Both the position numbers and the translations under genes were made by a program. Below the pieces are notes generated by a model that worked only from the letters and a program-made list of their open reading frames with translations, did not search any database and was not told where the DNA came from. Shown here in pieces: positions 31,048 through 39,081 of a stretch of DNA of 48,662 bases (within the stretch, counting starts at the first letter, position 1; the number at the start of each line of letters is the position of its first letter). The DNA is from Bdellovibrio sp. (GTDB taxonomy: Bacteria; Bdellovibrionota; Bacteriovoracia; Bacteriovoracales; Bacteriovoracaceae), in NCBI GenBank assembly GCA_022729855.1, contig DZBG01000006.1, positions 1 to 48,662 of the forward strand, written 5' to 3'.

Positions 31048-32768
31048 GCGAACTTCCCAAAATCAAGGTTTACTGCTCCCTGAGGAAGCAGTTCGACTTC
31101 AACTCCATGGGGAGTTGATTTTACTTTTGCTGAGACCGGATCAAGCTGTCTTAAAAAAGCAAAAGATTTTTGCGAAGGAATAAGCATCGACTTGCGATAG
31201 CTAGTTGGATTGTAGAGATAAATTCTTCGAACTTCCTGATAATTTAAATCATCTCTTGAAATGGCCTTCACTTTCCAGCACCAAATAATACCCTCTTCAA
31301 TTTCTGCATTTAAATGTTTGAGTTCAAGATAGTTCATTATATTTTGCCAGAAGTCCGCTTGCTCTTCTTTATTTTGAGTACAAAGTGTGGCGCCATCGTA
31401 AACGAAAAGTCTTCCTTCACCTAATTTTGTGATAAGAATTTGTGTTTTATAATTAACGATTTGAGTTTCTAAATTGTTTTCAGCAAGAAAGAGATGAAAC
31501 CTTCTCTCCTGTTCCTCACTCCATCCCGAGCGATCTAAAATGACTTTTTGACCCATTAAAAATAGTTTTAATAATTGGGCCATCTCAGAGCGAGAAAGGC
31601 CTTGAAGACGAGCTAGCTTAATTCGCTCTTGTTCAAGATCAGGTCCTAAAAATGAAGTTTCAAAATGCTCAAGAAAACGATAACTCCATCTGAAAGATTT
31701 ACTTAAAAATGGAATCAGTCCCTGACTTGAAAAATTATGAGTGTCTTGTTGATTCTTCTCCCAGAGGTAAAAGAATTCTAATGGGATGAGTTCATCGGTC
31801 AATTCTTCAGGACGAGAACGAAGCTTGGCTTCTCTTTCTAAATAAGTTCCTGATAATTGCTCCGTTAAAAATCTTGTGACAAGTGGTGTTTTTTCATGGC
31901 TTGTTAGAATCGCACTTGAGGGAAGTTTCCCTTGATTGAGACAATGAAGAATTTGAAGCATGATCTCAGTTGGAGCGAGTCCATCTCCCACACTTCTCAC
32001 CATCAAATCATTTTCTCTGGCCCCAATAAAAACAATATTTAATTGAGACTTGTACCAATTCTGTAATACTTCCGCCGTTGATTGAGCAAATAATTCACCT
32101 GTGGTTTCTTGAAATTCTCTTTTTAAGATGAGCTCTTGTTTGGGATCACTTAATTGAGATTCATTTTCAGCAAAACGCTGCTTTAAGAAGCGATTAAAAT
32201 TCTGATCAAATGCAGGAGAATAATCCTCACGTGTTGAATTAAAATGCGTACTGAACTCTCTCCCCTCAAGTCCGTAAACGGGAACATGAAGTTTGTGTTT
32301 AGTAAGATATTTATGAACCACATCCACAAATTCTAAATAAGATTGAAAAACCTTCCCCCCGTAGAATGAATAAAACTTGTGTAGTTTTCCTTCGTGATCC
32401 ACTCCGGCCTTCATGAGACCGTGAGAATTAATCGAGTGGTGTCGCGTGATATGAACTGGCATTCCTCCATTGGGAAGAAATGGCATGGGTGACATGGGAA
32501 GGAGAATGGCCACTTGCCTACGATGCGCCCCGCAAAGATCTATTAAACGTTTTAAATCTGCTTCAGGAGATAAATCTCCAAAGTCCCAAGCCCCCTCTTT
32601 TGGAGCATGCAACCCCCAATAGAGTGGCAAAAAGAGGACTTCATCCTTGGGATGATGAGAAATTTTACTCTCCCACATGGCAGCAGAGGTCTTCCAATAG
32701 AAAAACCATTGCTCACCAGGGAACACTACGTCCGTTTTACTCAAAGCATTGAAGACAGTCTGATTCAA
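31044..32768 (-). CDS. Cytoplasmic protein resembling a glycoside hydrolase (GH42-like barrel), divergent
   Basis: A 574-residue protein without a signal peptide. Its N-terminal half resembles GH42-type (beta/alpha)8 enzymes. YWGLHAPKEGAWDFGDLSPEADLKRLIDLC (in pieces, ~70-97) parallels the 'W--HEP--G-ydf-g--dl-rfl-l' line, and VAILLPMSPMPFLPNGG fits the next strand. VYGLEGREFSTHF near residue 180 occupies the site of the acid/base Asn-Glu, with a 'F---L--RF' helix (FNRFLKQRFAE) after it. The barrel call is by eye and weak; the usual NE reads EG, so catalysis is uncertain. The C-terminal third lacks recognisable motifs. The start is a TTG with GGAG 9 bases upstream. It is first of a two-gene unit with the 134-residue partner and diverges from the acyl-CoA dehydrogenases. 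Confidence 0.7.
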   Translation of the reverse strand: MNQTVFNALSKTDVVFPGEQWFFYWKTSAAMWESKISHHPKDEVLFLPLYWGLHAPKEGAWDFGDLSPEADLKRLIDLCGAHRRQVAILLPMSPMPFLPNGGMPVHITRHHSINSHGLMKAGVDHEGKLHKFYSFYGGKVFQSYLEFVDVVHKYLTKHKLHVPVYGLEGREFSTHFNSTREDYSPAFDQNFNRFLKQRFAENESQLSDPKQELILKREFQETTGELFAQSTAEVLQNWYKSQLNIVFIGARENDLMVRSVGDGLAPTEIMLQILHCLNQGKLPSSAILTSHEKTPLVTRFLTEQLSGTYLEREAKLRSRPEELTDELIPLEFFYLWEKNQQDTHNFSSQGLIPFLSKSFRWSYRFLEHFETSFLGPDLEQERIKLARLQGLSRSEMAQLLKLFLMGQKVILDRSGWSEEQERRFHLFLAENNLETQIVNYKTQILITKLGEGRLFVYDGATLCTQNKEEQADFWQNIMNYLELKHLNAEIEEGIIWCWKVKAISRDDLNYQEVRRIYLYNPTSYRKSMLIPSQKSFAFLRQLDPVSAKVKSTPHGVEVELLPQGAVNLDFGKFA

Positions 32769-32820
32769 ATTTAATTACTCCGCATTTCTATCCTAAGTTT
32801 ATCTTAAATAACTCGAAACA

Positions 32821-32876
32821 GTGTATCAAAATAAAACATCTGGTTTGTTTCACAAAAACTGATTTTTTCGATACAC
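32821..32876. promoter_or_regulatory. Widely spaced inverted repeat GTGTATC...GATACAC in a divergent intergenic region
   Basis: GTGTATC at 32821-32827 and its exact complement GATACAC at 32870-32876 flank 42 bases between the GH-like gene and the acyl-CoA dehydrogenase gene. A weak TTTCAC-N18-TACACT promoter-like pair overlaps the right arm. This could be two half-sites for a regulator of fatty-acid genes; it is suggestive only. Confidence 0.3.
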
Positions 32877-32911
32877 TTTTGGCACTTGAAATTTCAAAAA
32901 AGGATGAAGTT

Positions 32912-34057
32912 ATGTGGTTTTTCAGCAATGAAGAAAAAGAAATCCAAAAAGTATGTCGTGATTTTGCGCAAAACGAGCTCGCTCCAGTAGCAGAGAAACA
33001 CGATAATGAAGAGTCTTTCAACTTGAAGGCCTTCAAACATATGGGTGATCTTGGACTTCTAGGAATCACTGCTGATCCTGAATATGGTGGAGCTGGCCTT
33101 GGGGCGACAGCGGCCACAATCGTGATGGAAGAATTCGGGAAGGCCTGTGCTGGTTCAACGCTGTCATACCTTGCTCACACAATTCTTTGTGTGAACAACT
33201 TAAACAATAACGGATCTCCTGAACAAAAAGCGAAATACCTTCCGAAACTTATTTCGGGAGAGCATATCGGTTGTATGGGAATGAGTGAGCCAGAATTTGG
33301 TTCGGATGCTGTTGGAATGCAAACAAAAGCAGTAAAGACAGGTGACTTCTACGAAATCACTGGAAATAAAATGTGGATTACAAATGCACAGTACGCTGAC
33401 ATTGTTTATCTCTATACAAGAACGGGAACTGGAAAAAAAGATCTCACAACTTTTATCGTTGAAAAAGGGACTCCCGGTTTTTCTGTTTCAAAAGAAATTC
33501 ACAAAATGGGAATGCGCTCATCACCTACTGGTGAGCTTGCTTTTCAAAAAGCCAAAGTTCCTGTGGTAAACCGTTTAGGTGAAGAAGGTGATTCAGTTAT
33601 TCACATGATGAAAAACCTTGAGCTAGAACGTATTACCATTTCAGGTATCTCACTTGGTATTGCTCAGGCTTGTCTTGATCAGTGTATTAAATATGCCGGA
33701 GAGAGAAAGCAGTTCGGAAAAAATCTTGCTAACTTCCAGCTGATCCAAAAAATGATTGCTGAGATGTATGCAGAGACTGAGGCCATGAGACGCCTTCTCT
33801 ATACAGTTTGTTATGAATACGATCACGGAAATAAATCAAACTCTCTTGCTTCAGCTGTAAAACTTCAGCTTCCAAAAATGGCGACAAAGATTGCTCTGGA
33901 TGCCATCCAGCTTCATGGTGGATACGGATACTCTCGTGAATTCCCAGTGGAGCGCATGATGAGAGATAACAAGCTCAATGAAATTGGAGCAGGAACAAAT
34001 GAAGTCATGATTATGATCATTGCTAAAAATCTTTTAAACGAAGCGCTTAAGGGTTAA
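32912..34057 (+). CDS. Acyl-CoA dehydrogenase, isovaleryl-CoA dehydrogenase-like
   Basis: FAD enzyme that oxidises acyl-CoA to enoyl-CoA. The 381 residues show the family N-terminal helical domain, CMGMSEPEFGSDAVGMQTKA (FAD/substrate) and the GNKMWITNAQYAD strand region. The C-terminal domain has AGERKQFGKNLANFQLIQ and DAIQLHGGYGYSREFPVERMMRD in pieces. The usual catalytic Glu motif (YEGT) reads IGAGTNEV, as in isovaleryl-CoA dehydrogenase, where the base is instead the Glu of 'LDLERL'; here LELERI is in that place. So it is probably IVD-like, though other substrates are possible. I chose ATG 32912 with AAGGATG upstream over a TTG at 32879. It is 3 bases before a second acyl-CoA dehydrogenase. 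Confidence 0.92.
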   Translation: MWFFSNEEKEIQKVCRDFAQNELAPVAEKHDNEESFNLKAFKHMGDLGLLGITADPEYGGAGLGATAATIVMEEFGKACAGSTLSYLAHTILCVNNLNNNGSPEQKAKYLPKLISGEHIGCMGMSEPEFGSDAVGMQTKAVKTGDFYEITGNKMWITNAQYADIVYLYTRTGTGKKDLTTFIVEKGTPGFSVSKEIHKMGMRSSPTGELAFQKAKVPVVNRLGEEGDSVIHMMKNLELERITISGISLGIAQACLDQCIKYAGERKQFGKNLANFQLIQKMIAEMYAETEAMRRLLYTVCYEYDHGNKSNSLASAVKLQLPKMATKIALDAIQLHGGYGYSREFPVERMMRDNKLNEIGAGTNEVMIMIIAKNLLNEALKG

Positions 34058-34060
34058 TTC

Positions 34061-35200
34061 ATGAACGATTTTCAAAAAGAACTGATCGGCCAGTTAAGTA
34101 AATATTGCAAAGAAGCCATTGAACCACATATGGAACACGATGATGCCGAAGGAAAGTTTCGTATGGAAATTTTCAACGGTCTCGGTGAGTATGGAGTGAC
34201 AGGAGTGACTCTACCTGAAGAATTTGGAGGAGCTGGTCTCTCTTACACAGACTATTGCCTCATCTTGGAAGAGATAGCTAAGTACTCTGTTCCTTACGCT
34301 GTCACTGTTTCAGTTTCTTCGATGGTTCAAACTATTTTAAATAATTTCGGAAATGCAGCTCAAAAAGCAAAATATCTTCCGGCCCTGACTTCAGGGGCAG
34401 AGATTGGAGCTTTTGCTCTTTCTGAATCTCACGCAGGATCAGATGCGGCAGCTTTAAAAGCGACTGCTAAAAAAACAGAAGGTGGGTATCTTCTTAATGG
34501 AACAAAGATGTGGATTACATCGGCAGGAATTGCAAAGACCTATATTGTTTTTGCAAGAACTGGTGGAGAAGGTTCAAAAGGTGTTTCAGCTTTTATTGTT
34601 CGTGATGGGGCCAAAGGTTTTACTTACGGTAAAGCTGAAAAAAAAATGGGATGGAAAACATCACCTACTCGCGAACTTGTTTTTGAAAATTGTTTTGTCG
34701 CCGATGAAGATCGCCTTCTTGAAGAAGGAAAAGGTTTTCATGTGGCCATGGGTGGACTTGATCGCGGACGTGTAGCCATCGCCGCCATTGGTGTGGGATG
34801 TGCAACTCGTGCTCTTGATGAATCAATCAAGTACTCTCTAACTCGCAATCAATTCAAACAACCCATCTTTGATTTTCAAGGTCTTCAATTCATGATGAGT
34901 GATATGAGTGTTGAAGTAGAAGCTTCAAGACTTATGGTTCATGCTGCAGCAGCAAGCTTAGATTCAGATAATCCAAATTCTAAACTCTGCTCAATGGCAA
35001 AACTTAAGGCCACTGATACCGCAATGAAAGTGACAACTGACGCTGTACAGATTTTGGGTGGTGTTGGTTGTACCTCAGAATATCCAGTAGAGCGGTTCAT
35101 GAGAGATGCAAAAGTTCTTCAAATTGTAGAAGGCACAAATCAAATTCAACGTGTCGTTATTGCTCGTCATCTTAAAAAGGAATACGAATCTCATGCTTAA
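34061..35200 (+). CDS. Acyl-CoA dehydrogenase, classical (SCAD/MCAD-type) catalytic Glu
   Basis: Second FAD acyl-CoA dehydrogenase, 379 residues. It has GAFALSESHAGSDAAALKATA, NGTKMWITSAGIAKT and TRNQFKQPIFDFQGLQFMMSDM in pieces, and the classical catalytic Glu in QIVEGTNQIQRVVIAR near the C-terminus. Where the neighbour has LELERI, this one reads LDRGRV, so the two enzymes carry their catalytic base on different helices. The start follows the first dehydrogenase by 3 bases and has AAGGG upstream; the pgi start overlaps its stop by 8 bases. Substrate chain length cannot be read; it may be a short- or medium-chain enzyme or act in branched amino-acid catabolism. Confidence 0.92.
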   Translation: MNDFQKELIGQLSKYCKEAIEPHMEHDDAEGKFRMEIFNGLGEYGVTGVTLPEEFGGAGLSYTDYCLILEEIAKYSVPYAVTVSVSSMVQTILNNFGNAAQKAKYLPALTSGAEIGAFALSESHAGSDAAALKATAKKTEGGYLLNGTKMWITSAGIAKTYIVFARTGGEGSKGVSAFIVRDGAKGFTYGKAEKKMGWKTSPTRELVFENCFVADEDRLLEEGKGFHVAMGGLDRGRVAIAAIGVGCATRALDESIKYSLTRNQFKQPIFDFQGLQFMMSDMSVEVEASRLMVHAAAASLDSDNPNSKLCSMAKLKATDTAMKVTTDAVQILGGVGCTSEYPVERFMRDAKVLQIVEGTNQIQRVVIARHLKKEYESHA

Positions 35201-36428
35201 TCTTAAACTTCACTCAACAGTTAAACCTAAAGAGAATTCTAGTGCTGACTTTGAGGCGTTTGTTCATACTCTCACAAAAAATCCAGAGATTGGATTTTTT
35301 GGACTTCCGAATAGAACTGATCTGCTTGAGCAATCACTCGCGGCTTATGAAAAGTTTAAAGATAAAAAAACATTTATCCATATTGGGATTGGTGGAAGTG
35401 CACTTGGCCCAGAAATGCTTCTTCGTGCTCTTGTGCCAGAGAAGATGAATCAATTTGTTTTTTTAAATAATATTGACCCAGATGATACTAAAGCAAGACT
35501 ACAAAATATTCAGATGAAAGATGCTGTGGTTTTTGTTGTTTCAAAATCTGGAACAACGGCCGAGACAGTGGCCTCAATGGCCATTGTTCTTAATCTTTTC
35601 CATGAGCAAGGTCTTACTGAAAAAGATTACACAAATCATTTTGTTTTCTGCACTGATCCTGTTCATGGTGATTTCAGAAAACTTGGTGCTGAAAAAAATA
35701 TTACCTGCCTTGATGTTCCTTCAAATATTGGTGGACGTTTTTCTGTGCTCACTCCTGTTGGTCTTTTCCCAGCTCTTTATGCCGGAATCAATATCAAAGA
35801 ACTTCTGCAAGGAGCCGCTGACTATCAAGAGTCTGTGGTGAATCCTGCCAAGAATAAAGATTTCATCAATCTTGGAAATTTAATTTTAGAGCTTCATAAT
35901 AATCATCATGTTCACCAAACAGTCATGATGCCCTACTCATCTCTTCTTAAAGAATTTTCTGCATGGTTTGTTCAGTTATGGGCAGAGAGTTTAGGAAAAA
36001 ATGGAAAGGGCCTTACCCCTATCCCAGCCTACGGGGCAACAGATCAACATTCTCAAATGCAGCTCTTTATGGAAGGGCCAAATGACAAGATGATGTTCTT
36101 AATCGAAGTCGAAAACTTCAAAACTGACTACCCACTAAATAACTCATTTGATGCCTCAAGCTTTAACCTGCTTAGAAAGTTCACACTTTCAGAACTTTTC
36201 AAAGCAGAATTCTCAGGTTCATTGAAGGCGCTCCAAGAGAATAACCGCCCTATAGCTCAACTAAGTATTAAGGAATTAACGGCCCACACTTTGGGACAAC
36301 TTATTATTTTTAGTGAGTCTCTGACTGTCTATATGGGAGAGCTCATGAAGCTTGACCCTTTTAATCAACCAGGTGTTGAGGCAGGGAAAAAATACGCTAA
36401 AGAGTGGTTAAAAACTCACCGAAAATGA
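35193..36428 (+). CDS. pgi: Glucose-6-phosphate isomerase (short form)
   Basis: Interconverts glucose-6-phosphate and fructose-6-phosphate. Family motifs: HIGIGGSALGPEMLLRAL, FVVSKSGTTAETVA (phosphate-binding), NIGGRFSVLTPVGLFP, and the active-site WAESLGKNGKG (Glu), ATDQHSQMQLFMEGP (His) and PGVEAGKKYAKEWL (Lys). At 411 residues it is short compared with E. coli (549) and close to the Bacillus type (~450). I chose ATG 35193 because it overlaps the upstream stop (ATGCTTAA) with AAGGAA upstream; the ORF extends 14 codons further upstream with an N-terminus unlike the family. Genes for glycolysis partners are not adjacent; association with acyl-CoA dehydrogenases is unusual. The call is firm. 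Confidence 0.94.
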   Translation: MLNLKLHSTVKPKENSSADFEAFVHTLTKNPEIGFFGLPNRTDLLEQSLAAYEKFKDKKTFIHIGIGGSALGPEMLLRALVPEKMNQFVFLNNIDPDDTKARLQNIQMKDAVVFVVSKSGTTAETVASMAIVLNLFHEQGLTEKDYTNHFVFCTDPVHGDFRKLGAEKNITCLDVPSNIGGRFSVLTPVGLFPALYAGINIKELLQGAADYQESVVNPAKNKDFINLGNLILELHNNHHVHQTVMMPYSSLLKEFSAWFVQLWAESLGKNGKGLTPIPAYGATDQHSQMQLFMEGPNDKMMFLIEVENFKTDYPLNNSFDASSFNLLRKFTLSELFKAEFSGSLKALQENNRPIAQLSIKELTAHTLGQLIIFSESLTVYMGELMKLDPFNQPGVEAGKKYAKEWLKTHRK

Positions 36429-36465
36429 CGATAAGATAAGTGTAGTAGCACCTGTTTGCCGTGTC

Positions 36466-36494
36466 TTGCTGAAGGCCAGATTCAGGCATAAAAT
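36466..36494 (+). promoter_or_regulatory. Predicted sigma-70 promoter of the FHA-GGDEF/mutL/miaA genes
   Basis: TTGCTG (36466-36471) and TAAAAT (36489-36494) are spaced by 17 bases; the first codon is about 37 bases downstream of the -10 box. Prediction by eye. Confidence 0.5.
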
Positions 36495-36531
36495 GAATAA
36501 GTTCTAACATATTGTTTTTATTGGAGAATTC

Positions 36532-37437
36532 ATGTCTGACGACTCAACGATTGTAATTACCGATATCAGAAAAGCACTGGCTGCTGCTGAAGATGAAGCT
36601 CAAAAAAAACCAGCATGTTTGTTAGTTGTTGGTGGAGATTTGAATGGATCAATTTATGATCTTGTTCCAGGTGAAGCGATCATTGGAAGAAATCCTGATT
36701 GTACAATCAGTTTAGATTTTCATGGTGTCTCTCGTCGCCATTTTCAAATTTCAACAAATGAAGAATCATCAATCCTCACTGATCTTGGATCGGCCAATGG
36801 AACTTATTTAAATAATCAAAAACTTGAAGCTCCTACTGAACTTAAAAAAAGTGATGTGATTAAGATTGGCTCGATTGCGATGAAGTTTCTTCCAAAGGGA
36901 GATCCTGAGCGACTGACTTATGACAAACTTCACGAAGAGGCCAATACAGATGGTCTGACTCGTTGTTATAATAAATCTTATTTTAATAATGCTCTTGAAG
37001 CCGAAGTAAAAAAATCAAAACTTACTGGTAAGCCACTTACACTTATTATTTTTGACTTAGATCATTTTAAAAAGCTCAATGATAATTACGGTCATGATGC
37101 TGGTGACTATGTTCTCAAAGAAAAAGCACAACTTATTCGCAGTAATGGAGTTCGCCAAGGTGATGTCTTCGCTCGTTATGGTGGTGAAGAGTTCTGTGTT
37201 CTTCTTCCTAATACAAATTTAAAGCAAGGTTTCGAGATTGCTGAACGTCTAAGAAAACTGGTTGAGAAACACGAGTTTATTTATGACGGTAAACGCCTCC
37301 CAGTAACAGCTTCAATCGGTGTTGCTGATTACCGCCAAGGTGTGGCAACTGGAACTGATTTGTTTAAGCGTGCTGACTCATCTGTTTATAAATCAAAAGA
37401 AGGCGGACGAAATCAAGTAAACTTCTTTAAGGGCTAG
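36532..37437 (+). CDS. FHA-GGDEF diguanylate cyclase
   Basis: Makes the second messenger c-di-GMP from GTP and carries a phosphothreonine-binding FHA domain. The FHA core (~48-115) has IIGRNPDCTI, VSRRHFQI and LGSANGTYLN. The GGDEF domain (~135-298) has the signature GGEEF (217-221), the NDxxGHDAGD metal/nucleotide motif (LNDNYGHDAGD) and an inhibitory I-site RQGD (208-211) exactly five residues before GGEEF, so product inhibition is expected. No membrane segment. An EGGRNQV-type end is typical. GGAG lies 6 bases before the ATG. An FHA sensor implies input from a Ser/Thr kinase. The gene is followed closely by mutL (3 bases). Confidence 0.94.
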   Translation: MSDDSTIVITDIRKALAAAEDEAQKKPACLLVVGGDLNGSIYDLVPGEAIIGRNPDCTISLDFHGVSRRHFQISTNEESSILTDLGSANGTYLNNQKLEAPTELKKSDVIKIGSIAMKFLPKGDPERLTYDKLHEEANTDGLTRCYNKSYFNNALEAEVKKSKLTGKPLTLIIFDLDHFKKLNDNYGHDAGDYVLKEKAQLIRSNGVRQGDVFARYGGEEFCVLLPNTNLKQGFEIAERLRKLVEKHEFIYDGKRLPVTASIGVADYRQGVATGTDLFKRADSSVYKSKEGGRNQVNFFKG

Positions 37438-37440
37438 AGG

Positions 37441-39081
37441 GTGCAATCCACTCCCCCAAAGATTGATTTACTCCCTGAGCATCTCATCGACCAAATTAAG
37501 GCCGGTGAGGTTATTGAACGACCTGCCAATCTCATTAAAGAAATTCTCGAAAACGCCATGGATGCTGGTGCTACGGAACTAGACCTACAAATCAAAAATG
37601 GTGGTCTTGATCTTATTGCCCTCAAAGATAATGGCCATGGCATGACCTATAACGATCTTCCTCTGGCCTTCTCTCGCCATGCCACTTCTAAATTACAAAA
37701 ATTTGAAGATCTTTTTGGCCTACATACTTATGGCTTTCGTGGTGAGGCCCTGGCCTCAATCGCTTCAATAGCCAGAGTTCACTGTACAAGTTTTATAAGT
37801 TCTGAAAAAGAAGGGTCAGAGATTAAAATAGAGGGTGCTCAAACTCTTTATCATGGTCAACTTCAAAAGAGTGGTAAGGATCATGGGACGGAACTTTATA
37901 TAAAAGATCTGTTCTTTAATACTCCAGCGAGACTTAAATTTACCCAGTCTCAGAATACAGAAAAACTTTTTCTAAAAAAAGTTTTTTACTCATTTGTGGT
38001 TTCTCATCCCGAAGTAAAATTTAGTCTTGAGTTTGATGAGGATGAAAGAATTTTCTATCCCGCTAAAGCAAACTTAAATGAAAGACTGATGGATCTGTTG
38101 CCTATTAAGTCTCGTAAAGAAATAGAGATCCAAACGGTTTCTCATGCTTATGATGGTATCGAAGTCCAGGGAAGCTTTATCCCTCAGTTTGTTAAGACTC
38201 CAGTGAAGTGGGCCTATCTGTTTATCAACAACAGGCTCATCTTAGATAAACAACTTCACCGAATTATTACAGAATCTCTGCAGACTCTGTTTTATGGGCA
38301 GGAGATGTTTCAGTACTGTATCTCAATAAAAGTTCCCACTGATGAAATTGATGTCAATGTTCATCCAAGTAAGACCGTGGTGAAATGTCTCTCACATTCA
38401 AAACTGGTTTCACTTCTTACGGCTTCAATTAAGCAACTTAAACCAACGACTCCAATTACTCCTTCCATAGATAATCGTCATCCTACTTCTGAGCAACCTA
38501 AGTTTGACTTAGATAATAAAAGTAGCTGGAATCTGACTCAGCAAGAGCAGAATTATAATTTTGATGGAGTTTTCTCTCCACATCAAAATCAAATGAACCC
38601 CAATTCTTCAGAGAATTGGACATGGGTGACATCTGAGCATGTTATCCTTCACGAGAATGATGTTTTTTTCTGCCTTCAGATTGAAAAATGTCTCTCCCTT
38701 TTTATTCAAGAGAAATTAAAACTTCCCACTCTTTCAATTCCTCTCCTCGTGAGTGAATCATTTTCTTATAATTCTAAAAACAATCTTTGGAAAAAATTAA
38801 ACGATTATGGTTTTGAGCTAGAACCTTTGGGAGATATTCTTGTTCTCAGAGGAATTCCTGATTGGTTAAACGGATACCCATTGAAACTTATTGTGGAAAA
38901 AATACTCGCTCAAAAAGATTATGATCGTATCGATATAAAAGACTTAGAACTAAGATCACGAGACTTAAGTCTTCAGACATTAGAGGAGATGATTAATTTT
39001 TGTGGGCATTCTAAACTCCTTGAAATGGGTTTAATGGTGGCCCTAGATAAACCTCATCTTTCAAAACTATTCAAATCATGA
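37441..39081 (+). CDS. mutL: DNA mismatch repair protein MutL (endonuclease-lacking type)
   Basis: ATPase that couples mismatch recognition to repair. The GHKL domain (~5-330) has QIKAGEVIERPANLIKEILENAMDAGA (N-box), DNGHGM (G1), HATSKL and YGFRGEALASIAS (G2), in pieces. The C-terminal domain (~370-546) is short and lacks both the DQHAxxER metal/nuclease motif and the CPHGRP motif, so it should lack endonuclease activity, as in E. coli. The tail ends LSKLFKS. A GTG start at 37441 is used: it follows the previous stop by 3 bases and the N-terminus then matches MutL exactly; the nearest downstream Met would delete the N-box. It overlaps miaA by 4 bases (ATGA), an order seen in E. coli. Confidence 0.95.
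   Translation: MQSTPPKIDLLPEHLIDQIKAGEVIERPANLIKEILENAMDAGATELDLQIKNGGLDLIALKDNGHGMTYNDLPLAFSRHATSKLQKFEDLFGLHTYGFRGEALASIASIARVHCTSFISSEKEGSEIKIEGAQTLYHGQLQKSGKDHGTELYIKDLFFNTPARLKFTQSQNTEKLFLKKVFYSFVVSHPEVKFSLEFDEDERIFYPAKANLNERLMDLLPIKSRKEIEIQTVSHAYDGIEVQGSFIPQFVKTPVKWAYLFINNRLILDKQLHRIITESLQTLFYGQEMFQYCISIKVPTDEIDVNVHPSKTVVKCLSHSKLVSLLTASIKQLKPTTPITPSIDNRHPTSEQPKFDLDNKSSWNLTQQEQNYNFDGVFSPHQNQMNPNSSENWTWVTSEHVILHENDVFFCLQIEKCLSLFIQEKLKLPTLSIPLLVSESFSYNSKNNLWKKLNDYGFELEPLGDILVLRGIPDWLNGYPLKLIVEKILAQKDYDRIDIKDLELRSRDLSLQTLEEMINFCGHSKLLEMGLMVALDKPHLSKLFKS

Noticed and set aside
32788-33117. 109-codon minus-strand ORF over the start of the first acyl-CoA dehydrogenase
   Set aside because: It runs antisense through conserved dehydrogenase coding sequence and reads as low-complexity Ser/Ala/Pro.
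35151-35192. Longer pgi start at 35151
   Set aside because: It would read through the second acyl-CoA dehydrogenase's conserved end; ATG 35193 gives the family N-terminus with a nearby AAGGAA.
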